Notes: generated by a model not told the origin, from the sequence alone. A DNA stretch of 7,873 bases from Burkholderiales bacterium (GCA_028869035.1 JAGWTL010000127.1:1-7873), one strand, 5' to 3'. Shown: positions 1 through 6,385, numbered from the stretch's first letter. Made by a program: numbers and translations.

Positions 1-630
1 ATGGTGCTGTTCGCCGACCTGAACGAGCAGGACTTCGGCATGATCCACGCGCCGATCGACGATCTGGAATTCACAGCGGGCGAGGTGCTGTACGCCGAAG
101 GATCGCGTGCCAAGGGTATTTACACGCTGCGCCGCGGCATGATCAAGCTGGTGCGGGTCACGGCCGACGGGCGCCAGCGCATCGTGCGTGTGCTGCGGCC
201 GGGCGATGTGGCAGGGCTGGAGGCGCTGGGCGGCGGGCATTTCGATTGCGATGCCGTGGCCCTGACCGGGATTGCCGTCTGTCGCATTCCGCTGGAGGTG
301 ATCCACACCTTGGGTGCGAGCAGCCCGCGCCTGCACCTGGGTCTGATGCAGAAATGGCAGGCGGCGCTCAAGGATGCCGACGACTGGCTGGCCGACCTGA
401 ACTTCGGCACGGCGCGCCAGCGTGTCTCCAACTTCATTCTCAAGATGCGCAGTCCGACCGACGGCCACACCGTCACCCTGTTCGCGCGCGACGACATGGG
501 CGCCATGCTGGACCTCAAGCTCGAGACCGTGAGCCGCGAGGTCAGCCGCCTGGTGCGTGAGGCGGTGATCGAGCCGCTGGACAGACACGGCCGCGTCTAC
601 CGCCTGCACGAGCCGCAGCGCCTGCAGTAG
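1..630 (+). CDS. Crp/Fnr-family transcriptional regulator, possibly 5'-truncated by the window edge
   Basis: The reading frame is 209 residues from an ATG at the first base. Residues about 10-105 look like the cyclic-nucleotide-binding beta-roll, with GEVLYAEG (27-34) and RPGDVAGLEAL (66-76). A long dimerisation helix follows, then a C-terminal winged helix-turn-helix at about 162-200. The recognition helix reads ETVSRE (176-181), which has the E-x-x-S-R pattern of Fnr-type proteins. Only Cys83 and Cys94 are visible, so no N-terminal iron-sulfur cysteine cluster can be seen. Many Fnr-type proteins have 20-40 more residues before this point, so the real start may lie upstream and any such cysteines would be outside the window. 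The gene converges on the cbbR pair with a 16-bp gap. A redox or energy input to the cbb genes is inference from position only. Family assignment is firm; ligand and targets are unknown. Confidence 0.85.
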   Translation: MVLFADLNEQDFGMIHAPIDDLEFTAGEVLYAEGSRAKGIYTLRRGMIKLVRVTADGRQRIVRVLRPGDVAGLEALGGGHFDCDAVALTGIAVCRIPLEVIHTLGASSPRLHLGLMQKWQAALKDADDWLADLNFGTARQRVSNFILKMRSPTDGHTVTLFARDDMGAMLDLKLETVSREVSRLVREAVIEPLDRHGRVYRLHEPQRLQ

Positions 631-632
631 GT

Positions 633-653
633 GGCCTGATCGGGTGTCAGGCC
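633..653. terminator. Possible bidirectional terminator hairpin between convergent genes
   Basis: GGCCTGA (633-639) and TCAGGCC (647-653) form a perfect 7-bp stem around a 7-nt loop. The hairpin starts two bases after the stop of the Crp/Fnr gene, and its right arm includes the stop codon of the convergent LysR gene. There is no clear T-run on either side, so factor-independent termination would be weak. The position between two convergent stops is the main support. Confidence 0.4.
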
Positions 654-1558
654 CAGGCGTCGATCAGCGGTTCGGCCTGTTCGATCAGGAACTTCTTGAA
701 AGACTGCGCCGCCGGCGAGAGCTTTTTCTGGCTCAGGTGGGTGACGTACCACCTGCCCACGATGGGCATGCCGCTGATGTCCAGCAGGGCCAGATGGCCC
801 GCAGCCAGCTCGTGGCGCACCGTGCGCATGGAAAGGAAGGACAGGCCCATGCCGGCCATGACGGCCTGCTTGATGGTCTCGTTGCTGGGCATCTCCATGG
901 CCACCTTGATCGGGATCTCGTACTGCTCGAACAGGCGCTCCATGGCCGCGCGCGTACCTGAGCCCTGCTCGCGCACGACAAAGGGGTGGTCCTTGAGGAT
1001 GTCGAAGGCCATGCGCTTGCGGCGCACCAGGGGGTGGTCCGGCGGGGCCACGATGCTCAGCGGGTTGCTGGCGAAGGGGGTGGCCTCGCAGTCCAGATTG
1101 GCCGGGGCGCGGCCCATGACCACCAGATCCAGTTCATTGCGGGCCAGCATGCCCAGGATGTTGTCGCGATTGTCGATGCGCAGGGCGATGTCGATGCCCG
1201 GCATGAGCTTGGTGAAGCGCACCAGCAGCATGGGCACGAAGTACTTGGCCGTGCTGACGATGCCCAGTTCGATACGGCCTTTCTTGGCGCCCACATGCTC
1301 GGCCATGCTGGCTTCCAGGTCCTTGAGCTTGCCCAGGGCGGCAATGGCATGGATCAGGAACTCGTGGCCGGCATGGGTGAGCTGGATGTTACGGCCCACC
1401 GGTTCTATCAGCGAAAGACCGAAGGCTTCCTCCAGCTGGCGGAGCTGCATGGACACGGCCGGTTGCGTGACAAACAGGCGTTCTGCCGCCCGTGAGACGG
1501 ATTTCTCGCGGGCGACTTCGATGAAGGTCTGCAGTTGTTTGAGCGTGTAGTTGCGCAT
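647..1558 (-). CDS. LysR-type regulator, CbbR-like (promoter-distal paralog)
   Basis: This is a 303-residue LysR-family protein. The winged helix-turn-helix lies at about residues 6-65, with the core RAAERLFVTQPAVSMQLRQLE (23-43). A linker helix and a periplasmic-binding-protein-like effector domain follow (about 95-295). VSTAKYF (101-107), VREQGSGTRAAME (195-207) and SNETIKQAVMAGMGLSFLS (225-243) are typical of CbbR-type regulators, which sense Calvin-cycle metabolites or NADPH in characterised species. It aligns without gaps to the next gene at about 47% identity (142 of 300 positions, counted by hand). It lies downstream of that paralog in the same orientation, 59 bp away, so it could be co-transcribed or use its own promoter; a TATAAT lies in the gap. 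No clear Shine-Dalgarno precedes the ATG at 1558. Whether it controls cbb genes or another autotrophy locus cannot be told from sequence. Confidence 0.88.
   Translation of the reverse strand: MRNYTLKQLQTFIEVAREKSVSRAAERLFVTQPAVSMQLRQLEEAFGLSLIEPVGRNIQLTHAGHEFLIHAIAALGKLKDLEASMAEHVGAKKGRIELGIVSTAKYFVPMLLVRFTKLMPGIDIALRIDNRDNILGMLARNELDLVVMGRAPANLDCEATPFASNPLSIVAPPDHPLVRRKRMAFDILKDHPFVVREQGSGTRAAMERLFEQYEIPIKVAMEMPSNETIKQAVMAGMGLSFLSMRTVRHELAAGHLALLDISGMPIVGRWYVTHLSQKKLSPAAQSFKKFLIEQAEPLIDAWA
842..886. repeat. 45-bp exact direct repeat, copy 1 (within distal cbbR-like gene)
   Basis: These 45 bases are identical to 1858-1902 in the neighbouring paralog. They cover the same conserved effector-domain stretch (SNETIKQAVMAGMGL), including every synonymous position, while flanking sequence diverges. 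Strong protein conservation plus codon bias, or local gene conversion, could explain it. Confidence 0.8.
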
Positions 1559-1566
1559 GTAATCAA

Positions 1567-1604
1567 ATCAGCAAATGCTGATATTTGCAGAAGCAAACAT
1601 TATA
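1567..1604 (-). promoter_or_regulatory. Leader of distal cbbR-like gene: overlapping dyads and a TATAAT
   Basis: The 59-bp gap between the two LysR genes holds two overlapping inverted repeats: ATCAGCA-AA-TGCTGAT (1567-1582) and GCAAAT-N6-ATTTGC (1571-1588). A further GCAAA lies at 1593-1597. On the minus strand a perfect TATAAT occupies 1604-1599, but no good -35 is seen at the usual distance. If this is a -10 element, the dyads would sit just downstream of the start of transcription, a position suited to autoregulation. The GCAAAT/ATTTGC half-sites also occur in the cbbL operator. The dyads are seen directly; promoter and operator roles are inferred. Confidence 0.45.
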
Positions 1605-1617
1605 TTTTGTTGATGGG

Positions 1618-2574
1618 TCAGGCGTGGCCACCGGGGGACGGCGGGGCCATGTGGATGTGGCGGCCGTACTGCTCGGCCAGGAAGGTTTCGCCACGCTCCA
1701 GGATGAAGTAGCGGAAGGCCTCGGCTGGCGGCGACAGCAGCTTGGACAGGGTGTGCACCACGTTCCAGGCGCGCACCACCGGGCTGCCCTGGACGTCGAG
1801 GATGGCTACCAGCTGATTGTCCAGTTCCAGGCCGATGGTGTGCAGCGAGAGGAAGCTCAGGCCCATGCCGGCCATGACGGCCTGCTTGATGGTCTCGTTG
1901 CTCGACATCTCCATGGTGACCTTGGGCTCGAAATTCCCGGCATCGAAGAATTTTTCCATGGCTGCGCGCGTCCCCGAGCCCTGCTCGCGCACGATGAAGC
2001 TGTAGGGCTGCAGCGACTGCACGTCCAGCAGGCCGCGTTTGAGCAGCGGGTGGTCCACCGACGCGACGAAGACGTGCGGATGCGCGGCAAAGGGCTCGGC
2101 GCGCGTGGCCATTTCCTTGGGCGGACGTCCCATGATGGCGATGTCCACCTCGTTGCCCTGCAGCATCTTGAGCAATTGCTCCCGGTTGCCGACGATGAGT
2201 CGCACCTCGATGCCCTCGTGCTCGCGCTGGAATTCGGCCAGCAGGCGCGGCAGGAAGTACTTGGCGGTGCTGACCATGCCGATGGTCAGCGTGCCGATCT
2301 CCAGCTTCTGCAGCCGTGCGGCGGCGTCCTCGGCGTCCTTGAGCGTGGCGAGGATCTTGCGGGCGTAGACCAGCATGTACTCGCCGGCTGTGGTCAGCGC
2401 CACCTGGCGGCCGCTGCGCTCGAACAGGGGCAGGCCCACATGGCCCTCGAGTTCCTTGATCTGCATGGTCACGGCCGGCGGCGTCAGGTGCAGCGCCTGT
2501 GCAGCCTTGCTGAAACTGAGCTGGCGGGCGACTTCACTGAAAACCCGAAGCTGGCGGAAGGTAGCGTTTTTCAT
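1618..2574 (-). CDS. cbbR: CbbR, LysR-type regulator divergent from the cbb operon
   Basis: This 318-residue protein is the classic divergent regulator of cbbLS. The helix-turn-helix is at about residues 6-65 (core SKAAQALHLTPPAVTMQIKE, 22-41) and the effector-binding domain at about 95-295. CbbR signature stretches are VSTAKYF (101-107), VREQGSGTRAAME (195-207) and SNETIKQAVMAGMGLSFLS (225-243). The start was set at the ATG at 2574 (MKNATFRQL), where LysR proteins normally begin; an in-frame TTG upstream at 2592 would add six residues with no better ribosome site. No strong Shine-Dalgarno is visible for either. The C-terminus has a His/Pro/Gly-rich tail (about 303-318) absent from its paralog. 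Known CbbR proteins bind the intergenic DNA constitutively and activate cbb transcription when a metabolite ligand binds. The start codon overlaps an inverted repeat, which fits autorepression. Confidence 0.93.
   Translation of the reverse strand: MKNATFRQLRVFSEVARQLSFSKAAQALHLTPPAVTMQIKELEGHVGLPLFERSGRQVALTTAGEYMLVYARKILATLKDAEDAAARLQKLEIGTLTIGMVSTAKYFLPRLLAEFQREHEGIEVRLIVGNREQLLKMLQGNEVDIAIMGRPPKEMATRAEPFAAHPHVFVASVDHPLLKRGLLDVQSLQPYSFIVREQGSGTRAAMEKFFDAGNFEPKVTMEMSSNETIKQAVMAGMGLSFLSLHTIGLELDNQLVAILDVQGSPVVRAWNVVHTLSKLLSPPAEAFRYFILERGETFLAEQYGRHIHMAPPSPGGHA
1858..1902. repeat. 45-bp exact direct repeat, copy 2 (within cbbR)
   Basis: This copy is identical to 842-886 in the paralogous downstream regulator and encodes the same 15 conserved effector-domain residues. 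The identity ends abruptly at both sides. Confidence 0.8.
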
Positions 2575-2589
2575 TAAGTAATAGCTTAA
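2574..2589. promoter_or_regulatory. Inverted repeat over cbbR start, candidate CbbR recognition site
   Basis: TTAAG (2574-2578) and CTTAA (2585-2589) form a 5-bp inverted repeat with a 6-bp spacer that begins in the cbbR start codon. If cbbL transcription starts near 2647, this site is centred about 65 bp upstream, where LysR proteins place their high-affinity recognition half. It would also block cbbR itself. It does not match TNA-N7-TNA exactly, so CbbR binding here is inference. Confidence 0.5.
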
Positions 2590-2595
2590 CAAAAA

Positions 2596-2625
2596 GCAAA
2601 TAAAGTTTGAATTTACCTTATTTGC
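2596..2625. promoter_or_regulatory. 30-bp dyad with TNA-N7-TNA box, candidate CbbR operator
   Basis: GCAAATAA (2596-2603) and TTATTTGC (2618-2625) are perfect 8-bp inverted repeats 14 bp apart, with GT/AC (2605-2606, 2615-2616) also symmetric inside. Within it, TGA-N7-TTA (2608-2620) fits the TNA-N7-TNA pattern reported for CbbR boxes and the T-N11-A pattern of LysR proteins. The right arm overlaps the spacer next to the predicted -35 element, as expected for an activator-contact site. Confidence 0.6.
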
Positions 2626-2640
2626 AGAGTTTCTTATATT
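2612..2640 (+). promoter_or_regulatory. Predicted sigma70-type promoter of the cbb operon
   Basis: TTTACC (2612-2617, four of six to TTGACA) and TATATT (2635-2640, five of six to TATAAT) are 17 bp apart. The predicted start near 2647 leaves an untranslated leader of about 34 nt. The weak -35 fits an activator-dependent promoter, and it lies inside the candidate CbbR box. Confidence 0.55.
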
Positions 2641-2668
2641 TCATTCCACACCAGCTTTCATCCCCCTC

Positions 2669-2674
2669 AGGAGA
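2669..2674 (+). promoter_or_regulatory. Shine-Dalgarno of cbbL
   Basis: AGGAGA ends six bases before the ATG at 2681. This strong site fixes that ATG, rather than the adjacent in-frame TTG at 2678, as the start of the large subunit. Confidence 0.85.
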
Positions 2675-2680
2675 TTTTTG

Positions 2681-4138
2681 ATGAGCGCCTCGACCCAGAT
2701 CACCGACGCCAAAAAGCGCTACAGCGCAGGCGTTCTGAAATACAAGCAGATGGGCTACTGGATGCCCGACTACAGCCCGAAGGAAACGGACACGATCTGC
2801 CTGTTCCGCATCACCCCGCAGGACGGCGTCGATCCGGAAGAAGCGGCCGCCGCCGTGGCCGGCGAATCGTCCACCGCCACCTGGACGGTGGTATGGACCG
2901 ACCGCCTGACCGCCTGCGACAGCTACCGCGCCAAGGCCTACAAGGTGCAGCCGGTGCCCAACACCCCCGGCCAGTACTTCGCCTGGGTGGCCTACGACCT
3001 GATCCTGTTCGAGGAGGGCTCGATCTCCAACATGACGGCCAGCCTGATCGGCAACGTGTTCTCCTTCAAGCCGCTGAAAGCCGCGCGCCTGGAAGACATC
3101 CGCATCCCGGTGGCCTACGTCAAGACCTTCAAGGGCCCGCCGACCGGTCTGATCGTGGAGCGCGAGCGCCTGGACAAGTTCGGCCGCCCCCTGCTGGGCG
3201 CCACCACCAAGCCCAAGCTGGGCCTGTCGGGTCGCAACTACGGTCGCGTGATCTATGAAGGCCTCAAGGGCGGCCTGGACTTCATGAAGGACGACGAGAA
3301 CATCAACTCGCAGCCTTTCATGCACTGGCGCGACCGCTTCCTCTACGTGATGGACGGCGTGAACAAGGCGCAGGCCGTGACCGGCGAGGTCAAGGGCAGC
3401 TACCTGAACGTGACCGGTGCCACGATGGAAGACATCTACGAACGCGCCGAGTTCGCCAAGGAGCTGGGTTCGGTCGTGATCATGCTGGACCTGGTGATCG
3501 GCTGGTCCGCCATCCAGAGCATGGCCAACTGGGCCCGCAAGAACGACATGATCGTGCACATGCACCGTGCCGGCCACGGCACCTACACCCGCCAGAAAAA
3601 CCATGGCGTGTCCTTCCGCGTGATCGCCAAGTGGCTGCGCATGGCCGGGGTCGACCACCTGCACACCGGCACCGCCGTGGGCAAGCTCGAAGGCGACCCG
3701 ATGACCGTGCAGGGCTACTACAACGTCTGCCGCGACAGCTACACCAAGACCGACCTGCCGCGCGGCCTGTTCTTCGACCAGGACTGGGCGGACACCAAGA
3801 AGGTCATGCCGGTGGCCTCCGGCGGCATCCACGCCGGCCAGATGCACCAGCTGATCGACCTGTTCGGCGACGACGTGATCCTGCAGTTCGGTGGCGGCAC
3901 CATCGGCCATCCGCAGGGCATCCAGGCGGGTGCCGTGGCCAACCGCGTGGCGCTCGAAGCCATGGTCAAGGCCCGCAACGAAGGCAAGGACATCAAGAAC
4001 GAAGGTCCGGAGATCCTGAAGAAAGCTGCCCAGACCTGCGCTCCGCTGAAGGCCGCGCTCGATACCTGGGGCGACATCAGCTTCAATTACCAGTCGACCG
4101 ACAGCAGCGACTTCGCCGTCACGCCCGCCGTCGCCTGA
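2681..4138 (+). CDS. cbbL: RubisCO large subunit, form IC (red type)
   Basis: This 485-residue protein carboxylates (and oxygenates) ribulose-1,5-bisphosphate in the cytoplasm, as an L8S8 complex with CbbS. The N-terminal domain holds ESSTATW (62-68) and N125. The TIM barrel carries the catalytic lysines in TTKPK (K177, K179) and the metal site KDDEN with the carbamylated lysine K203 and D205/E206. It also has HRAGH (295-299), H328, the loop-6 lysine K335 (GKLEGD), S380 in VASGGIH and FGGGTIGHP (403-411). All expected catalytic residues are present, so the enzyme should be active. The ESSTATW wording, the C-terminal NEGPEIL...DTWGDISFNY region and the downstream cbbX place it in the red-type proteobacterial form IC rather than green-type IA/IB or form II. 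The C-terminal tail (about 468-485) is the part that CbbX engages in studied relatives. First gene of the operon, 26 bp before cbbS. Confidence 0.98.
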   Translation: MSASTQITDAKKRYSAGVLKYKQMGYWMPDYSPKETDTICLFRITPQDGVDPEEAAAAVAGESSTATWTVVWTDRLTACDSYRAKAYKVQPVPNTPGQYFAWVAYDLILFEEGSISNMTASLIGNVFSFKPLKAARLEDIRIPVAYVKTFKGPPTGLIVERERLDKFGRPLLGATTKPKLGLSGRNYGRVIYEGLKGGLDFMKDDENINSQPFMHWRDRFLYVMDGVNKAQAVTGEVKGSYLNVTGATMEDIYERAEFAKELGSVVIMLDLVIGWSAIQSMANWARKNDMIVHMHRAGHGTYTRQKNHGVSFRVIAKWLRMAGVDHLHTGTAVGKLEGDPMTVQGYYNVCRDSYTKTDLPRGLFFDQDWADTKKVMPVASGGIHAGQMHQLIDLFGDDVILQFGGGTIGHPQGIQAGAVANRVALEAMVKARNEGKDIKNEGPEILKKAAQTCAPLKAALDTWGDISFNYQSTDSSDFAVTPAVA

Positions 4139-4150
4139 GACCACGCATAC

Positions 4151-4157
4151 AGGAGAA
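4151..4157 (+). promoter_or_regulatory. Shine-Dalgarno of cbbS
   Basis: AGGAGAA lies seven bases before the ATG at 4165 and ten before the adjacent in-frame ATG at 4168, favouring the first. The frame is open far upstream, into cbbL, so this site decides the start. Confidence 0.8.
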
Positions 4158-4164
4158 CCGAACC

Positions 4165-4599
4165 ATGATGACCAATCCCACCGGCCGCCTGACCCAGGGC
4201 CAGTTCAGCTTCCTGCCCGACCTGAGCGACGCCGAGATCACGCTGCAGATCGAATACGGGCTCAAGAAGGGCTACGCCTGGAGCATCGAGTACACCGACG
4301 ATCCGCACCCGCGCAACACCTACTGGGAAATGTTCGGCATGCCCATGTTCGATCTGCAGGATGCCGCCGGCGTGATGATGGAGATGAAGAGCTGCCGCAA
4401 GGCGTTTCCGAATCACTACATCCGCATGATGGCCTTCGACTCCACCCGCAACGTCGAGTCCATCGTCATGAGCTTCATCGTCAACCGTCCGAAGAGCGAA
4501 GGTGGTTTCATGCTGGAGCGTCAGGAAATCGGTGGCCGTTCGATGCGCTACACCACGCGCGGCTACGGCGCCGACAAGCCGGAAGGCGAGCGCTATTGA
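4165..4599 (+). CDS. cbbS: RubisCO small subunit, form IC (red type)
   Basis: This 144-residue small subunit caps the L8 core and stabilises the holoenzyme. QGQFSFLPDLSDAEITLQIE (11-30) and YGLKKGYAWSIEYTDDPHPR (31-50) are conserved small-subunit segments, followed by YWEMFGMPMFD (53-63) and the C-terminal beta-strand with FDSTRNVES (91-99). From about residue 113 a tail (GGFMLERQEIGGRSMRYTTR) extends the protein. This is the C-terminal beta-hairpin of red-type small subunits, which lines the central channel and supports assembly in studied relatives; green-type small subunits lack it. The protein starts with two methionines, either of which could be used. It lies 26 bp after cbbL and is followed by a strong hairpin. 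Confidence 0.97.
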   Translation: MMTNPTGRLTQGQFSFLPDLSDAEITLQIEYGLKKGYAWSIEYTDDPHPRNTYWEMFGMPMFDLQDAAGVMMEMKSCRKAFPNHYIRMMAFDSTRNVESIVMSFIVNRPKSEGGFMLERQEIGGRSMRYTTRGYGADKPEGERY

Positions 4600-4610
4600 T
4601 GAAGTAGCAA

Positions 4611-4637
4611 ACCGTTCCCGGCCCCGCCGGGAACGGT
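4611..4637 (+). terminator. Intercistronic hairpin after cbbS (partial terminator or mRNA stabiliser)
   Basis: ACCGTTCCCGG (4611-4621) and CCGGGAACGGT (4627-4637) pair perfectly; C4622-G4626 extends this to 12 bp with a three-base loop. It begins 12 bases after the cbbS stop. No T-run follows, so it is not a classic full terminator. In Ralstonia eutropha a hairpin in the same place causes partial premature termination, so cbbLS transcripts exceed downstream ones; the same role is inferred here. Confidence 0.75.
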
Positions 4638-4658
4638 GCTGCAGAACAGATTCGAGCC

Positions 4659-5621
4659 ATGAACGCCCCCAGCTACTCCATTCCCGGTGTCATGCCGGCG
4701 GCGACCGTTCCCGCCGCGGCGCCGGACGAACCCGCCCATACCCCGGTGGACAGCGGCGCGCGCAGCGTGGCGCAGGTGCTGGCGCAATCGCAGGTCGAGG
4801 ACGTCCTGGCCGAGCTGGAGCGCGACCTGGTCGGCCTGGCGCCGGTCAAGGCGCGCATCCGCGACATCGCGGCCCTGCTGGTGATCGACAAGCTGCGCAT
4901 CAACCTGGGCCTGACCAGCCAGGCGCCCAGCCTGCACATGAGCTTCACCGGCAACCCGGGCACGGGCAAGACCACGGTGGCCATGCGCATGGCGCAGATC
5001 CTGCACCGGCTGGCTTATGTGCGCAAAGGCCACATGGTGGCCGTCACCCGTGACGACCTGGTGGGCCAGTACATCGGCCACACCGCGCCCAAGACCAAGG
5101 AAGTGCTCAAGAAGGCCATGGGAGGCGTGCTCTTCATCGACGAGGCCTACTACCTCTACCGCCCTGAAAATGAGCGCGACTACGGCCAGGAGGCCATCGA
5201 AATCCTGCTGCAGGTGATGGAGAACCAGCGCGACGATCTGGTGGTGATCCTGGCGGGCTACAAGGACAGGATGGACACCTTCTTCCAGTCCAACCCCGGC
5301 ATGTCCTCGCGGATTGCCCATCACCTGGATTTTCCCGACTACTCGGTGGGCGAACTGATGCAGATTTCCGGGAAAATGCTGGAGACGCAGAATTACCGCT
5401 TCGGTCCCGGTGCAGCCGAGGCCTTCGACCGGTACCTGCAATTGCGCACCGTCCAGCCGCATTTCGCCAACGCACGCAGCGTGCGCAACGCGCTGGACCG
5501 GGCCCGTCTGCGCCAGGCGAGCCGCCTGTTTGCCGAGCGCGACCGCGAATTGACCCGGGACGACCTGACGACTATCGAGGCGCAGGACATCCTGGCCAGC
5601 CGACTGTTTAAAACCGAGTGA
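4659..5621 (+). CDS. cbbX: CbbX, AAA+ red-type RubisCO activase
   Basis: This 320-residue hexameric ATPase remodels inhibited RubisCO by pulling on the CbbL C-terminal tail, releasing tightly bound sugar phosphates; in Rhodobacter sphaeroides it is stimulated by RuBP. An Ala/Pro-rich, probably flexible segment occupies residues 1-35. Walker A is GNPGTGKT (98-105) and Walker B is VLFIDEA (157-163). The aromatic pore loop YIG (138-140) matches the substrate-gripping loop of R. sphaeroides CbbX. LAGYKDRM (198-205) fits the sensor-1 region, R218 in NPGMSSRIA is the likely arginine finger, and ARSVRNALDRA (272-282) is the sensor-2 helix. All ATPase motifs are intact. The ribosome site is poor (only GAG at 4654-4656), which, with the hairpin upstream, fits expression below that of cbbLS. 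It is separated from cbbY by 8 bp. Confidence 0.96.
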   Translation: MNAPSYSIPGVMPAATVPAAAPDEPAHTPVDSGARSVAQVLAQSQVEDVLAELERDLVGLAPVKARIRDIAALLVIDKLRINLGLTSQAPSLHMSFTGNPGTGKTTVAMRMAQILHRLAYVRKGHMVAVTRDDLVGQYIGHTAPKTKEVLKKAMGGVLFIDEAYYLYRPENERDYGQEAIEILLQVMENQRDDLVVILAGYKDRMDTFFQSNPGMSSRIAHHLDFPDYSVGELMQISGKMLETQNYRFGPGAAEAFDRYLQLRTVQPHFANARSVRNALDRARLRQASRLFAERDRELTRDDLTTIEAQDILASRLFKTE

Positions 5622-5629
5622 GGTTCTCC

Positions 5630-6385
5630 ATGACTCAGCCCACGCTTCAAGCCCTGATCTTCGACGTCGACGGCACCATTGCCGACACCGAGAGCCTGCA
5701 CCTGGAGGCCTTCAACTACGCCTTCAACGAGCTGGACCTGGGCTGGCACTGGGACGAGGCGCTGTACACCGAACTGCTGGAGGTTTCCGGTGGCAAGGAG
5801 CGCGTGCAGCACTACTGGAAGCAGATCAACGCCGACGTGAAGGCGATCGATGCGCAGGCGGTTCAGCACACGGTGAATCGCATCCACGAACTCAAGACCG
5901 CCTATTACGAGGGCGCCATCAACGCCGGCGCCGTGGGCTTGCGCCCGGGGATCCTTGACCTGTTCGAGGAAGCCGCCGCCGCAGGCGTGCAATTGGCCAT
6001 CGCCACCACCACCTCGCCGGTCAACATTGCCGCGCTGCTGCGCCGTGCCATGGGGCCGGGCTGGCGCCACGCATTCGCGGCCATCGGTGATGGTTCCACG
6101 GCGCCGCTGAAGAAGCCGCATCCCATGGTGTACGTACAGATCCTGCAGACCCTGAAGCTCGACCCGCGGGCCTGTCTGGCGTTCGAGGATTCGGGCAATG
6201 GCCTGAAGGCCGCCACCCTGGCCGGCCTGGCCACGGTGATCACGCCCACCCTGTACACGCGTCACCACGATTTCAGTCGCGCCATGCATGTGCTGACTGA
6301 CCTGGGCAAGGTGCATCTGGCGGACCTGCGGCAATGGCACCAGGCGCACTGGTCCGGCGAGCGCCTCCTGAGCGTCGAGCAATAA
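5630..6385 (+). CDS. cbbY: CbbY, HAD-family xylulose-1,5-bisphosphate phosphatase
   Basis: This 251-residue HAD-superfamily phosphatase has motif I FDVDGT (11-16; nucleophile D12, acid/base D14), a motif II region ATTTSPV (125-131), the motif III lysines KKPHP (161-165) and motif IV FEDSGNG (185-191). A helical cap lies between about residues 18 and 95. CbbY enzymes dephosphorylate xylulose-1,5-bisphosphate, a RubisCO misfire product that inhibits the enzyme, to xylulose-5-phosphate, so it works with CbbX in RubisCO repair. The ATG at 5630 was chosen because GAGG (5620-5623) precedes it by six bases; a GTG at 5618 overlapping the cbbX stop would add four residues with no good site. The ribosome site overlaps the cbbX stop codon, suggesting coupled translation. 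It is separated from cbbF by 15 bp. Substrate is assigned from family and operon position. Confidence 0.93.
   Translation: MTQPTLQALIFDVDGTIADTESLHLEAFNYAFNELDLGWHWDEALYTELLEVSGGKERVQHYWKQINADVKAIDAQAVQHTVNRIHELKTAYYEGAINAGAVGLRPGILDLFEEAAAAGVQLAIATTTSPVNIAALLRRAMGPGWRHAFAAIGDGSTAPLKKPHPMVYVQILQTLKLDPRACLAFEDSGNGLKAATLAGLATVITPTLYTRHHDFSRAMHVLTDLGKVHLADLRQWHQAHWSGERLLSVEQ

Noticed and set aside
1609..1623. Possible Fnr box near TTGAT at 1610-1614, and ATCAA at 1562-1566
   Set aside because: Neither has its partner half-site at the TTGAT-N4-ATCAA spacing, so no Fnr-type operator is supported here.
1585..2577. Open plus-strand frame of about 330 codons opposite cbbR
   Set aside because: It is antisense to an intact LysR gene and shows no recognisable domain.
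2618..4144. Open minus-strand frame of about 508 codons opposite cbbL
   Set aside because: It is fully antisense to an unambiguous RubisCO gene and has the same shadow composition; it would also start inside the cbbL-cbbS gap without a ribosome site.
3631..4164. Upstream extension of the cbbS frame into cbbL
   Set aside because: The upstream part is a frame-shifted shadow of cbbL; the Shine-Dalgarno at 4151-4157 and family length set the start at 4165.
4611..4637. Complete Rho-independent terminator after cbbS
   Set aside because: No T-run follows the stem and the same operon clearly continues, so only partial termination or mRNA stabilisation is proposed.
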